64,000 nucleotides of DNA from Streptomyces venezuelae (GTDB lineage Bacteria > Actinomycetota > Actinomycetes > Streptomycetales > Streptomycetaceae), in the NCBI RefSeq assembly GCF_008642315.1, contig NZ_CP029192.1, forward strand, positions 3,100,001 through 3,164,000. Direction: 5' to 3'. The translations under genes were made by a program, and so were the position numbers. The notes under the pieces are model-generated. The model was not told where the DNA came from and did no database searches. It saw nothing but the letters and a program-made list of their open reading frames with translations. Shown in pieces: positions 54,102 to 62,468 of the stretch. How positions within the stretch are numbered: the stretch's first letter is position 1; each line of letters begins with the position of its first letter.

Positions 54102-57100
54102 TCACTCCACCACCTGCCGGCCCTCCGGGCGTGCGCTGCACGACGCGCGGAAGGCGCAGTGCGTGCAGTGCTGGCCTGTGGTGGGTGCGAAGCGTTCGTC
54201 GAGGACCTTGCCCGCGGCCGTCGCGAGCAGGTCGCCGATCCACTCCCCGGAGAGGGCCTCCTGGGCCTGCACCTTCGGGAGTGCTTCGCCGCCGTTCTTC
54301 TTGGCGGCGCCCTGGCGCAGTTGCACCAGTTCGGCGCCGCCCGGTTCGGGACGTACGCCTTCGAAGAGGTCGTCCGCGGCCCCTTCGCGGACCGCCAGCT
54401 GGTAGACCGCGAGCTGCGGGTGGCGGGCGACCTCGGCGGCGCTCGGGGACTGCTTGCCGGTCTTGAAGTCGACTACGTAGGCACGGCCTTCGGCGTCCTG
54501 TTCGACGCGGTCCATGGAGCCGCGTACCCGTACTTCGTAGGGACCCGCTTCCAGCGTCACGTCGAAGCCGTGCTCGCTGGCGACCGGGGTGCGGCTCGCG
54601 CGGTCCATCACATGCCACTGGAGGAAGCGCTCCAGCGCCACGCGCGCGTTCTCCTTCTCCTGCGCCGACTTCCAGGGCGCGTCGAACGCCAGCGCGTCCC
54701 ATACGGAGTCGAGGCGCTCCATGAGGACGGCGAGGTCGGCGGGCGTACGCCCCGAGGCCACCTCGTCGGCCAGGACGTGCACCACGTTCCCGAAGCCCTG
54801 GGCCGCCGTCGCGGGCGCGTCCGCCTTCACCTCGCGGCCCAGGAACCACTGCAGGGCGCACGTGTTGGCGAGCTGGTCGAGTGCGCTTCCGGAGAGCACG
54901 ACGGGCTTGTCGCGGTCCCGCAGCGGCACCTCGCTCGCCGTCGGTTCGTACATGCCCCACCAGCGGTAGGGGTGCGCGGCCGGCACGAGCGGGCGGCCGT
55001 CCGTGTCGGCGAGCGCGGCGAGACGGGCCAGGCGCTGGGCCGCCGCCTCGCGCAGGGGCTCCGAGACGCGCGGGTCGACGGTGGTCGCGCGCAGCTCGGC
55101 GACGAGCGCCGCGACGGACAGGGGGCGGCGCGGGCGGCCCGTTATGTCCTTGGGCTCGACGCCGAGTTCCGTCAGGAAGCGGGACGGCTGGTCGCCGTCC
55201 TCCGCGGGCGCCTTCACCGCGGTCACGACGAGGCGTTCCCGCGCGCGCGTCGCGGCGACGTAGAACAGGCGGCGCTCTTCGGAGAGGAGCGCTCCGGGGG
55301 TGAGGGGTTCCGCGAGGCCGTCGCGCCCGATGCGGTCGGCCTCCAGGAGGGAGCCGCGGCGGCGCAGGTCGGGCCAGAGCCCTTCCTGTACGCCCGCGAC
55401 CACGACGAGCCGCCACTCCAGTCCCTTGGAGCGGTGCGCCGTCATCAGGCGTACGGCGTCGGGGCGTGCCGCGCGGCGCGTGAGGGTGTCCGCGGCGATG
55501 TCCTGGGCCTCGGTCTCCTCCAGGAAGTTGAGGGCGCCGCGGCCGCCCGTGCGCTCCTCCGCGCGGGCCGCGGCCGCGAACAGGGCGCACACGGCGTCGA
55601 GGTCGCGGTCGGCGTTGCGGCCGGCCGCGCCACCGCGCCGCGCGGTGCGTTCCAGGCGCCTGGGCCAGGGCGTGCCGTCCCACAGCTCCCACAGCGCCTC
55701 CTCGGCCGTGCCGCCGCCCGCGAGGCGCTCACGTGCCTTGCGGAGCAGCGCGCCGAGCCGCTGGGCGCCGCGGGCGTACGTCGGGTCGTGCGCGACGAGC
55801 CGCTCCGGCTCGGCGAGGGCGCGGGCCAGCAGTTCGTCGGAGGGCGGCGGCACGTGGTTGCCCGCCGCGCGCTCCTCCTCGCGCAGGGCGCGGCCGAGGC
55901 GGCGCAGGTCGGCGGCGTCCATGCCGGCGAGGGGGGATGTCAGGAGGGTGAGCGCGGTCTCGGTGTCGAGCCAGGCGGGGGCGGTGGGTTCTTGGGGGGT
56001 GTCGGCGGTGGGTTCTTGGGGAGCGTCGGCGGTGGGTTGTTGGGGGGCGTCGGCGGTGGGTTGTTGGGGGGCGTCGGCTGCGGGTTCCCGGGGAGCGTCG
56101 GCTACGGACCCGGTCGGGTCATCTGTGGATCCGGTGGCGTCACCCGTGGATCGGGGTGCGTTGTCTGTGGATCCGGTGGCGTCGCCCGTGGATCCAGTGG
56201 CGTCACCCGTGAATGGGCGTGCGTCGCCCGCAGAGCCGGTGACGTCACCCTCGACTCCGGGGGCCTCACTCTTGTGGGCCCCGGAGATCTCCCTCTCGTC
56301 GGTCCCGGAGGTCTCACTCTCACCAGTCCCGGGGGCCGCGCTCCCGTCGGCCCCGGCGATCGCACTCTCGTCAGCCCCGTAGCCCTCGCCGCCGTCAGCA
56401 CCGTAGCCCTCGCCCCCGTCCCCCCCGGAGGCCTCGCCGCCGACCGGCACGGTACCCGGCGCATAGGCAGTCGTGGACGAGTCCTCCGCATCCACCGCCG
56501 TCGCCACCACCCGCAACGCCGTCAGCAGCGGTGTCACCGCCGGTTCGTGGCGCAGGGCGATGTCGTCGCCGTCGATGTCCAGGGGGACGCCCGCCGCGCT
56601 GAGGCTGCGGCGGACCGCGGGGATCGTGCGGGCGCCCGCGCGGACCAGGACCGCCATCTCGCCCCAGGGGATGCCGTCCTCCAGGTGGGCGCGGCGCAGG
56701 ATGTCCGCGATGTTGTCGAGTTCCGTGCCGGCCGTCGGATACGTGTACACCTCGACCGCGCCGCCGTCCCTGACCGGCGTCGGCTCCCGGTGGACCCGTA
56801 CCTTCTCCGCGGGCAGCCGGGTCAGCGGCATGCGCCGGGTCAGAAGGCGTGTGGCCGCGAGGAGCCGCGCGCCCGAGCGGCGGGAGGTCGTGAGGACCTC
56901 GACCGGTGCCGGGGCCCCGTCCACGCGCGTGAAGGCGTCGGGGAACTCCAGGATGCCGTTCACGTCGGCGCCCCGGAAGGTGTAGATCGACTGGTCGGGG
57001 TCGCCGAACGCGACGAGCGTGCGGCCTCCCCCGGCGAGCGCGTGCAGGAGCCGCACCTGCGCCGGGTCGGTGTCCTGGTACTCGTCGACGAAGACCGCGT

Positions 57101-57893
57101 CGTACTGCGCGCCGAGCGCCCGCGCCACCTCGGGGCGGCGCGCGAGCAGCACCGCGCGGTGCACCAGTTCCGCGTAGTCGAGCACTCCTTGGAGGTCGAG
57201 CACGTCCAGGTACTCGGCGAGGAAGGCCGCCGCCGCGCCCCAGTCGGGCCGGCCGCTGCGGCGCGCGAAGGCGTCCAGCGCGTCCGGGCCGAGGCCGAGC
57301 TCACGGCTGCGGGCGAGCACCGCGCGGACCTCGTCGGCGAAGCCGCGGGTGGTGAGGCAGGCGCGGAGCTCGTCCGGCCAGAGGATGTGGCCGTGCCCTT
57401 CCTTCGCGAGGTCGATCTGTCCCGCGAGCAGTTCACGTACCGCCACGTCCTGCTCGGGGCCGGACAGGAGCCGCAGCGGCTCCACGAACAGTTCGGTGTC
57501 CTGGTGGGCGCGGACCAGGGCGTAGCAGAAGGAGTGGAACGTCGTGGCCTGCGGGACACGCGCCGCGCCCACGCGCAACGCCATGCGGTCCCGCAGTTCA
57601 ACCGCCGCCTTGCGGCTGAAGGTGAGCACCAGGATCCGCGCGGGGTCCACGCCCCGGGCGACACGGGCGGCGACACTCTCCACGAGCGTGGTGGTCTTGC
57701 CCGTGCCGGGTCCCGCGAGGACCAGCAGCGGCCCCCCCTTGTGGTCAACCACACGACGCTGACCTGCGTCCATGCGAGGGGGATCCATCTGGTTCGGCGA
57801 CGTACGCACCAGTCGGTAGCCATCTCGGGTCCCCTGTCGTACCTGCTGGTGCGACGGGTGCCGGATGTGCCGAGTGGAAGAAGGGGAACTCAC
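54102..57893 (-). CDS. adnA: AdnA-type helicase-nuclease subunit with Fe-S nuclease domain
   Basis: 1263 residues. Walker A is GPGTGKT (61-67), and DEYQDTDP and GDPDQSIYTFRGAD follow. The C-terminal nuclease has VDFKTGKQ and the cysteine set of an Fe-S staple: one Cys in LANTCALQWF and three in HCTHCAFRASC at the end. Between residues about 440 and 640 sits a low-complexity insert of tandem repeats (PTADAPQQ and DATGSTG units). Start is GTG 57893 (MSSPSSTRHIRHPS). It pairs with AdnB, encoded below after the lipoprotein gene. Confidence 0.92.
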   Translation of the reverse strand: MSSPSSTRHIRHPSHQQVRQGTRDGYRLVRTSPNQMDPPRMDAGQRRVVDHKGGPLLVLAGPGTGKTTTLVESVAARVARGVDPARILVLTFSRKAAVELRDRMALRVGAARVPQATTFHSFCYALVRAHQDTELFVEPLRLLSGPEQDVAVRELLAGQIDLAKEGHGHILWPDELRACLTTRGFADEVRAVLARSRELGLGPDALDAFARRSGRPDWGAAAAFLAEYLDVLDLQGVLDYAELVHRAVLLARRPEVARALGAQYDAVFVDEYQDTDPAQVRLLHALAGGGRTLVAFGDPDQSIYTFRGADVNGILEFPDAFTRVDGAPAPVEVLTTSRRSGARLLAATRLLTRRMPLTRLPAEKVRVHREPTPVRDGGAVEVYTYPTAGTELDNIADILRRAHLEDGIPWGEMAVLVRAGARTIPAVRRSLSAAGVPLDIDGDDIALRHEPAVTPLLTALRVVATAVDAEDSSTTAYAPGTVPVGGEASGGDGGEGYGADGGEGYGADESAIAGADGSAAPGTGESETSGTDEREISGAHKSEAPGVEGDVTGSAGDARPFTGDATGSTGDATGSTDNAPRSTGDATGSTDDPTGSVADAPREPAADAPQQPTADAPQQPTADAPQEPTADTPQEPTAPAWLDTETALTLLTSPLAGMDAADLRRLGRALREEERAAGNHVPPPSDELLARALAEPERLVAHDPTYARGAQRLGALLRKARERLAGGGTAEEALWELWDGTPWPRRLERTARRGGAAGRNADRDLDAVCALFAAAARAEERTGGRGALNFLEETEAQDIAADTLTRRAARPDAVRLMTAHRSKGLEWRLVVVAGVQEGLWPDLRRRGSLLEADRIGRDGLAEPLTPGALLSEERRLFYVAATRARERLVVTAVKAPAEDGDQPSRFLTELGVEPKDITGRPRRPLSVAALVAELRATTVDPRVSEPLREAAAQRLARLAALADTDGRPLVPAAHPYRWWGMYEPTASEVPLRDRDKPVVLSGSALDQLANTCALQWFLGREVKADAPATAAQGFGNVVHVLADEVASGRTPADLAVLMERLDSVWDALAFDAPWKSAQEKENARVALERFLQWHVMDRASRTPVASEHGFDVTLEAGPYEVRVRGSMDRVEQDAEGRAYVVDFKTGKQSPSAAEVARHPQLAVYQLAVREGAADDLFEGVRPEPGGAELVQLRQGAAKKNGGEALPKVQAQEALSGEWIGDLLATAAGKVLDERFAPTTGQHCTHCAFRASCSARPEGRQVVE
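55983..56226. repeat. Tandem coding repeats in the adnA linker
   Basis: 55983-56102 holds five 24-bp units (PTADAPQQ/PQEPTADT), the third and fourth nearly identical. 56104-56226 holds about six 21-bp units (DATGSTG). Both stay in frame, so the linker length can vary without disturbing the helicase or nuclease. Confidence 0.8.
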
Positions 57894-58060
57894 GTGGGTC
57901 GCCGGTCCTGGTGGGTGTGCTGGTCTGTGAGCGGCCGCACGGTGGCCGCGGGGTGAGGGGGATGCGTGCTGTCGACGCTACGCCAGTGGGCGCGAAGGAC
58001 GCGTGCCTTCCCCCGTACGGGCCACCGGTCCCCCGTCGGGCCGCCGGATGCCGGAAGCTG

Positions 58061-58516
58061 TCAGATGTGATCCTTTGGAGCCGCGCCGTCCCGAGTCGCG
58101 CCGTCCGGAGTCGGGCCACCGTCCGGAGTCGGGCCGTCCAAGGTCGGGTCGCCGTCCGGGTTCGGGCCGCCCGGGGCCGGGCCACCGTCCGGAGCAGCGC
58201 CGTCCCACCGCGCCCGCCGCATGTCGAGCTTCGGGACGTGTCCCTGGGCGGCGCGCGAGGCCTGTCGCAGTGGGGTGCCCTCCTCCCGGTACCTGTCCAG
58301 GGCCCGGAGTTCGTGGCCCGGCAGGAGCACGCCGTCGGAGCGGACGACGCGCCACCACGGAACGCCCCCTCCGTAGAGGGCCATCACGCGTCCGACCTGT
58401 CGCGGACCGCCCTCCTCAAGCCACTCGGCAACGTCCCCATAGGTCATCACCCGACCCGGAGGGATCAGTTCCGCAACCTCCAGGACCCGTTCCGCGTACT
58501 CCGGCAACTCGCTCAT
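58061..58516 (-). CDS. Alkyltransferase-like protein (ATL, MGMT fold without the acceptor Cys)
   Basis: 151 residues. The winged-helix DNA-binding region (PPGRVMTYGDVAEWL) is normal, but the active site reads PWWRVV where MGMT has PCHRV: the acceptor Cys is Trp. ATL proteins bind O6-alkylguanine and recruit nucleotide excision repair rather than removing the alkyl group. The C-terminal 45 residues are a repetitive Pro/Asp/Gly tail encoded by 18-bp-like repeats near 58080-58200. ATG 58516 has AGGA 8 bases upstream. Confidence 0.88.
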   Translation of the reverse strand: MSELPEYAERVLEVAELIPPGRVMTYGDVAEWLEEGGPRQVGRVMALYGGGVPWWRVVRSDGVLLPGHELRALDRYREEGTPLRQASRAAQGHVPKLDMRRARWDGAAPDGGPAPGGPNPDGDPTLDGPTPDGGPTPDGATRDGAAPKDHI

Positions 58517-58728
58517 CCGGACCATCCTGCCGTACCCCACCGACACGGTGACAGGCACGCCACACAGCGTGGCCCGACCCCTCCGACAGGGCGCAAAGTG
58601 TCGTTTCGTGACCACTTCGCAGCCTTGCGTTGCCCCCTGCTGCCCCCCTTCAAGGGCTGGACATGCCACCATCGTGCGGGCGGTGACTGGTGATACGAGA
58701 TCAAGAAGAGACAACGGAGCGGCAGGGC

Positions 58729-61497
58729 GTGCATCCCGATGAGAAGGCGGGCACCTCTGCGTCCGAGTCACACCTGGACACCGGTGAGCGCGCCCTGAAG
58801 AACGAGAAGACCGAGAACGGCGGCAGGCGGACCGACGCCAACGAAGCCCCCGGGGCCGACCTCGACGACGGTCCCGGCTGCGCCGACGACGGAGCCCACG
58901 CCGAGCGCGTCGAGGGCGACGAACCGCTCCTCGCCGCCCGCGTGCACCGCCCGTCCGACCTCATGCGGCTCCTCGTCGGTGTCCTCGCCATCGCCGTGCT
59001 CCTGTCCATCGCCGCGTTCGCGCACGGCACGACGTCCGGGCTCGAACAGGACATCGACAAGGGCACGGACCAGGCGCCCGACCTGTTGATCAAGGTCGCG
59101 GGTCTGGTCGCCAGCATCGGCGTACTGCTCGTGCCCGTGGCGTTCGCGATCGAGCGGCTGATCAAACGTGACGGGCTGCGCATCGCCGACGGTGTCCTTG
59201 CCGCCGTACTGGCGCACGGCGTGACGCTCGCCACCGACCTCTGGGTCGCGAAGGCCGCCCCCGACTCCATCCAGGACGCGCTGACGAAGCCGTCCCCCGC
59301 GGACCTCCACGCGTTCACCGATCCGGTGCACGGCTATCTCGCGCCCGTCATCGCGTACATGACGGCCGTCGGCATGTCCCGCAGACCGCGCTGGCGCCTG
59401 GTGCTGTTCGTGGTGCTGCTGCTCGACGCGTTCACCATGCTGGTCACCGGCTACACGACACCCTTCTCGATCATCCTGACGGTGCTCATCGGCTGGGCCG
59501 TGGCCTACGGAACGCTCTACGCGGTCGGCTCGCCCAACGTGCGGCCCACCGGCCAGACGCTGCTCGCGGGTCTGCGGCACGTCGGCTTCCACCCCGTGAG
59601 CGCCTCCCGCGAGGAGTCCCCCGACAGCGAGCACGGCGACCGCGGACGCCGCTACTTCGTCACTCTGGAGGACGGCCCTCCACTCGACGTGACGGTCATC
59701 GACCGCGAACAGCAGGCGCAGGGCTTCTTCTACCGCGTCTGGCGCAGGCTCACCCTGCGGGGCATCACCCAGCGGCGCAGCCTGCAGTCCCTGCGGCAGG
59801 CGCTGGAGCAGGAGGCCCTCCTCGCGTACGCGGCCATCGCGGCCGGGGCGAACGCGCCCAAGCTGATCGCCACCTCCGAGCTCGGCCCCGACGCCGTGAT
59901 GCTCGTCTACGAGCACACGGGCGGCCACTCCCTGGACTCCCTGCCGGACGAGGCCATCACCGACGAGCTCCTGTGCGACACCTGGCGGCAGGTGCAGGCC
60001 CTGCAGTCCCGGCGGATCGCGCACCGCAGGCTCGCGGGAGACGCGATCCTGGTGGATCGTTCCGGCACGGTGATCCTCACGGATCTGCGGGGCGGCGAGA
60101 TCGCCGCGGGCGACCTGGTCCTGCGCATCGACATCGCCCAGCTTCTGACGGCCCTCGGCCTGCGGGTGGGTGCCGAGCGCGCCGTCGCCGCGGCGGTCGA
60201 GGTCCTCGGGCCCGACGCGGTGGCCGACTGTCTGCCGCTGCTCCAGCCCATCGCCCTCACCCGCTCCACCCGCTCCACGCTGGGCAAGCTGGCCCGGGAA
60301 CGGTCCCAGCGCGAGCGGGAAGCCGTCCTGGAGGCCTCCCGCAAGTCCCGGCAGAGCGTGCGCGCGGACGTCCCGGAGGACGGCCGGGCGGACAAGCCGT
60401 CATCGAAGCAGGAGAAGCAGGCGGCCAAGCAGGAGCGGCAGGCCGAGAAGCAGGCCATAGACGACGCCCTGGATCAGGCGCGCGAGGAGGACCTGCTCAC
60501 CCAGATCCGCCACCAGGTGCTGCTCATCCGTCCGACGGCGCCGGTCGAGCCCGCGCAGCTGGAGCGGATCAGGCCGCGCACGCTGATCAGCTTCATCGCC
60601 GGCGCCATCGGTGCCTACTTCCTGCTCTCGCAGCTGACGCACGTCGAATTCGGCACCCTCTTCCAGGAGGCCGAGTGGGGCTGGGTGGCTGCCGCGGTCG
60701 GCTTCTCCGCGCTGAGCTACTTCGCGGCCGCGATGAGCCTGCTGGGCTTCGTGCCGGAGCGGGTGCCGTTCCTGCGGGCGGTGGCGGCGCAGGTCGCCGG
60801 GTCGTTCGTGAAGATCGTGGCGCCCGCCGCAGTCGGCGGTGTCGCGCTGAACACGCGGTTCCTGCAGCGGTCCGGGGTGCGCTCGGGGCTCGCGGTGGCG
60901 AGTGTCGGCGCCTCGCAGCTCTTCGGGCTCGGTTCGCACATCCTGCTGCTGCTGATCTTCGGCTACCTGACGGGGACGGAGAAGACACCGTCGTTCACGC
61001 CGTCCCGGACGGTCATCGCCGGTCTCCTGTCGGTCGCCGTACTGGTCCTCGTGGTGACCGCCATCCCGTTCCTGCGCAAATTCGTCGTCACGCGCGTGCG
61101 GTCGCTTTTCGCCGGTGTCGTGCCGCGCATGCTCGACGTACTGCAGCGGCCGCAGAAGCTGCTCACCGGCATCGGCGGGATGCTGCTGCTCACCCTGATG
61201 TTCGTGCTCTGTCTGGACGCTTCGGTGCGGGCCTTCGGCAACGAACAGATGACGTCTCTGAGCCTCGCGAGCGTCGCGGTCGTCTTCCTCGCGGGCAACG
61301 CCCTGGGGTCGGCGGCGCCGACGCCCGGCGGTGTGGGCGCGGTCGAGGCGACGCTGACCCTCGGTCTGATCGCGGTGGGCGTGCCCAAGGACGTCGCGGC
61401 GCCTGCCGTGCTCCTCTACCGGCTGCTCACGCTGTGGCTTCCCGTGCTCCCGGGGTGGCTGTTCTTCAACCACCTCACAAGGAAGGGCCTGCTCTGA
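58729..61497 (+). CDS. Large MprF-like membrane protein with embedded kinase-like domain
   Basis: About 922 residues. An acidic N-terminal cytoplasmic region is followed by six or so membrane helices (about 80-270), then a cytosolic kinase-like domain (about 270-610) with HRRLAGDAILVD and VILTDLRGGE, aligning with the kinase HRD and DFG regions. A charged linker (RSQREREAVLEAS, KQEKQAAKQERQAEKQ) leads to a C-terminal domain of seven or eight helices like the MprF flippase/LPG synthase transmembrane domain (GNALGSAAPTPGGVGAVEA). It lacks the cytosolic lysyl-transferase domain, so no aminoacyl-lipid synthesis is suggested. GTG 58729 has GGAG 9 bases before it. Confidence 0.88.
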   Translation: MHPDEKAGTSASESHLDTGERALKNEKTENGGRRTDANEAPGADLDDGPGCADDGAHAERVEGDEPLLAARVHRPSDLMRLLVGVLAIAVLLSIAAFAHGTTSGLEQDIDKGTDQAPDLLIKVAGLVASIGVLLVPVAFAIERLIKRDGLRIADGVLAAVLAHGVTLATDLWVAKAAPDSIQDALTKPSPADLHAFTDPVHGYLAPVIAYMTAVGMSRRPRWRLVLFVVLLLDAFTMLVTGYTTPFSIILTVLIGWAVAYGTLYAVGSPNVRPTGQTLLAGLRHVGFHPVSASREESPDSEHGDRGRRYFVTLEDGPPLDVTVIDREQQAQGFFYRVWRRLTLRGITQRRSLQSLRQALEQEALLAYAAIAAGANAPKLIATSELGPDAVMLVYEHTGGHSLDSLPDEAITDELLCDTWRQVQALQSRRIAHRRLAGDAILVDRSGTVILTDLRGGEIAAGDLVLRIDIAQLLTALGLRVGAERAVAAAVEVLGPDAVADCLPLLQPIALTRSTRSTLGKLARERSQREREAVLEASRKSRQSVRADVPEDGRADKPSSKQEKQAAKQERQAEKQAIDDALDQAREEDLLTQIRHQVLLIRPTAPVEPAQLERIRPRTLISFIAGAIGAYFLLSQLTHVEFGTLFQEAEWGWVAAAVGFSALSYFAAAMSLLGFVPERVPFLRAVAAQVAGSFVKIVAPAAVGGVALNTRFLQRSGVRSGLAVASVGASQLFGLGSHILLLLIFGYLTGTEKTPSFTPSRTVIAGLLSVAVLVLVVTAIPFLRKFVVTRVRSLFAGVVPRMLDVLQRPQKLLTGIGGMLLLTLMFVLCLDASVRAFGNEQMTSLSLASVAVVFLAGNALGSAAPTPGGVGAVEATLTLGLIAVGVPKDVAAPAVLLYRLLTLWLPVLPGWLFFNHLTRKGLL

Positions 61498-61521
61498 CCG
61501 TCGCCGCGGTCAGCAGGCCCT
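61484..61521 (+). terminator. Hairpin overlapping the stop of the MprF-like gene
   Basis: AGGGCCTGC pairs with GCAGGCCCT and TGACC with GGTCA, with a two-base bulge and an 8-base loop. The stop codon lies in the inner stem. It can also serve the convergent YwiC-like gene, whose stop is 20 bases away. Confidence 0.8.
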
Positions 61522-61540
61522 CTCACACACCGGCGAGCTC

Positions 61541-62308
61541 TCAGAACACCAGCAGGAGCGCGGCCAGCAGCAGCGCCGCGCCCACGACCTCCACCGCCCC
61601 GACCACCGGCACCCTGAGGCCCTTCCCCGGCAGCACCGCCGCGCGCACCAGGTAGGCCGCGAACAGGACCGCGAGCCAGGGAGCGAGCGCGTACGCGACG
61701 GGGACGGCGAGGGCGTGGTACGCCACCGACGCCCGGTAGTACGCCCGTGAGTCGCGCTCGCGGATCATCGTCTTCACGTACGGCACCGTGCCCGCGAAGA
61801 ACAGCAGGCAGGCGAGCGCGGGACGCCAGCCTTCGGAGAGCTCGCCGCCGCCCATCCGCAGCGTCACGAGGAGCATGCCGCAGGCGGGGACCACCGCGGC
61901 GAGGCCGTTCAGCAGGGCCCGCTCCTTGTTGCGCCACGCGTACCACGTGTTGACGGCCACGAAGGGGGCGGCGCAGGCGGCCGCGAGCAGCAGCCAGGGG
62001 TACGCGAACAGGAGCGGCACCCCGAACACCGCGGAGACCGCGGCCGAGCCGATGGCGGGGCGCACGTGGCGGCGCGGGGCCCTCGGGTTGCGGGAGAGGC
62101 GGCGCAGGCGGAGCCACTGCTGGACGTGGAAGGCGGTGACGTACCCCGCCAACCAGGCGACGAACAGCGGCAGATGCGCCCACCGGGGGCCTTCGCCCGG
62201 CCCGTCGCCGAGGAAGACGCCCACCGCGAACGGCACCGCGAGCATCGCCCACGCGCCGTGCTGGTTCGGCAGCCACGACCGGAGCGCGCCCCGCTTCTTC
62301 CTGCCCAT
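61541..62308 (-). CDS. YwiC-like family membrane protein
   Basis: 255 residues with about seven membrane helices. The N terminus LRSWLPNQHGAWAML, with the conserved NQHGAW, is the signature of YwiC-like proteins, which in Bacillus lie near nitrate respiration genes. It is divergent from narG here, in the same relation, suggesting a role in nitrate respiration or its control. Function unproven. ATG 62308 chosen; ATG 62320 is possible. Confidence 0.86.
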   Translation of the reverse strand: MGRKKRGALRSWLPNQHGAWAMLAVPFAVGVFLGDGPGEGPRWAHLPLFVAWLAGYVTAFHVQQWLRLRRLSRNPRAPRRHVRPAIGSAAVSAVFGVPLLFAYPWLLLAAACAAPFVAVNTWYAWRNKERALLNGLAAVVPACGMLLVTLRMGGGELSEGWRPALACLLFFAGTVPYVKTMIRERDSRAYYRASVAYHALAVPVAYALAPWLAVLFAAYLVRAAVLPGKGLRVPVVGAVEVVGAALLLAALLLVF

Positions 62309-62363
62309 GCGTCCCAGCATCTCAGCACAGGGCCCGAACAATTCCGGAAAGAGGTCACCCCTT

Positions 62364-62383
62364 GACGGGACCTTCGTCCCCGG
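62364..62383. promoter_or_regulatory. DevR/OsdR-like box upstream of narG
   Basis: GGGAC-CTTC-GTCCC (62367-62380) matches the DevR/DosR consensus TTSGGGACTWWAGTCCCSAA at 14 of 20 positions, including both GGGAC/GTCCC halves. It lies about 86 bases before the narG start. OsdR, the Streptomyces counterpart, controls hypoxic and nitrate genes. Confidence 0.6.
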
Positions 62384-62468
62384 GTTCCCAACCTCCGCCA
62401 GGCTTAGGGTCGTTGCAGGCGGCACGTGCCGTGCGGCCTTTTCTTCGGGACGGCCAGGAGATGTGACG

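Noticed and set aside
55983..56226. CRISPR-like array
   Set aside because: The 24- and 21-bp units are contiguous without spacers and remain in the adnA reading frame.
54159..57956. 1265-codon open frame on the plus strand, antisense to adnA
   Set aside because: GC-rich codon bias makes long antisense frames common here. Its translation is Arg/Gly/Val-rich with no motif, and adnA on the other strand has clear helicase motifs.
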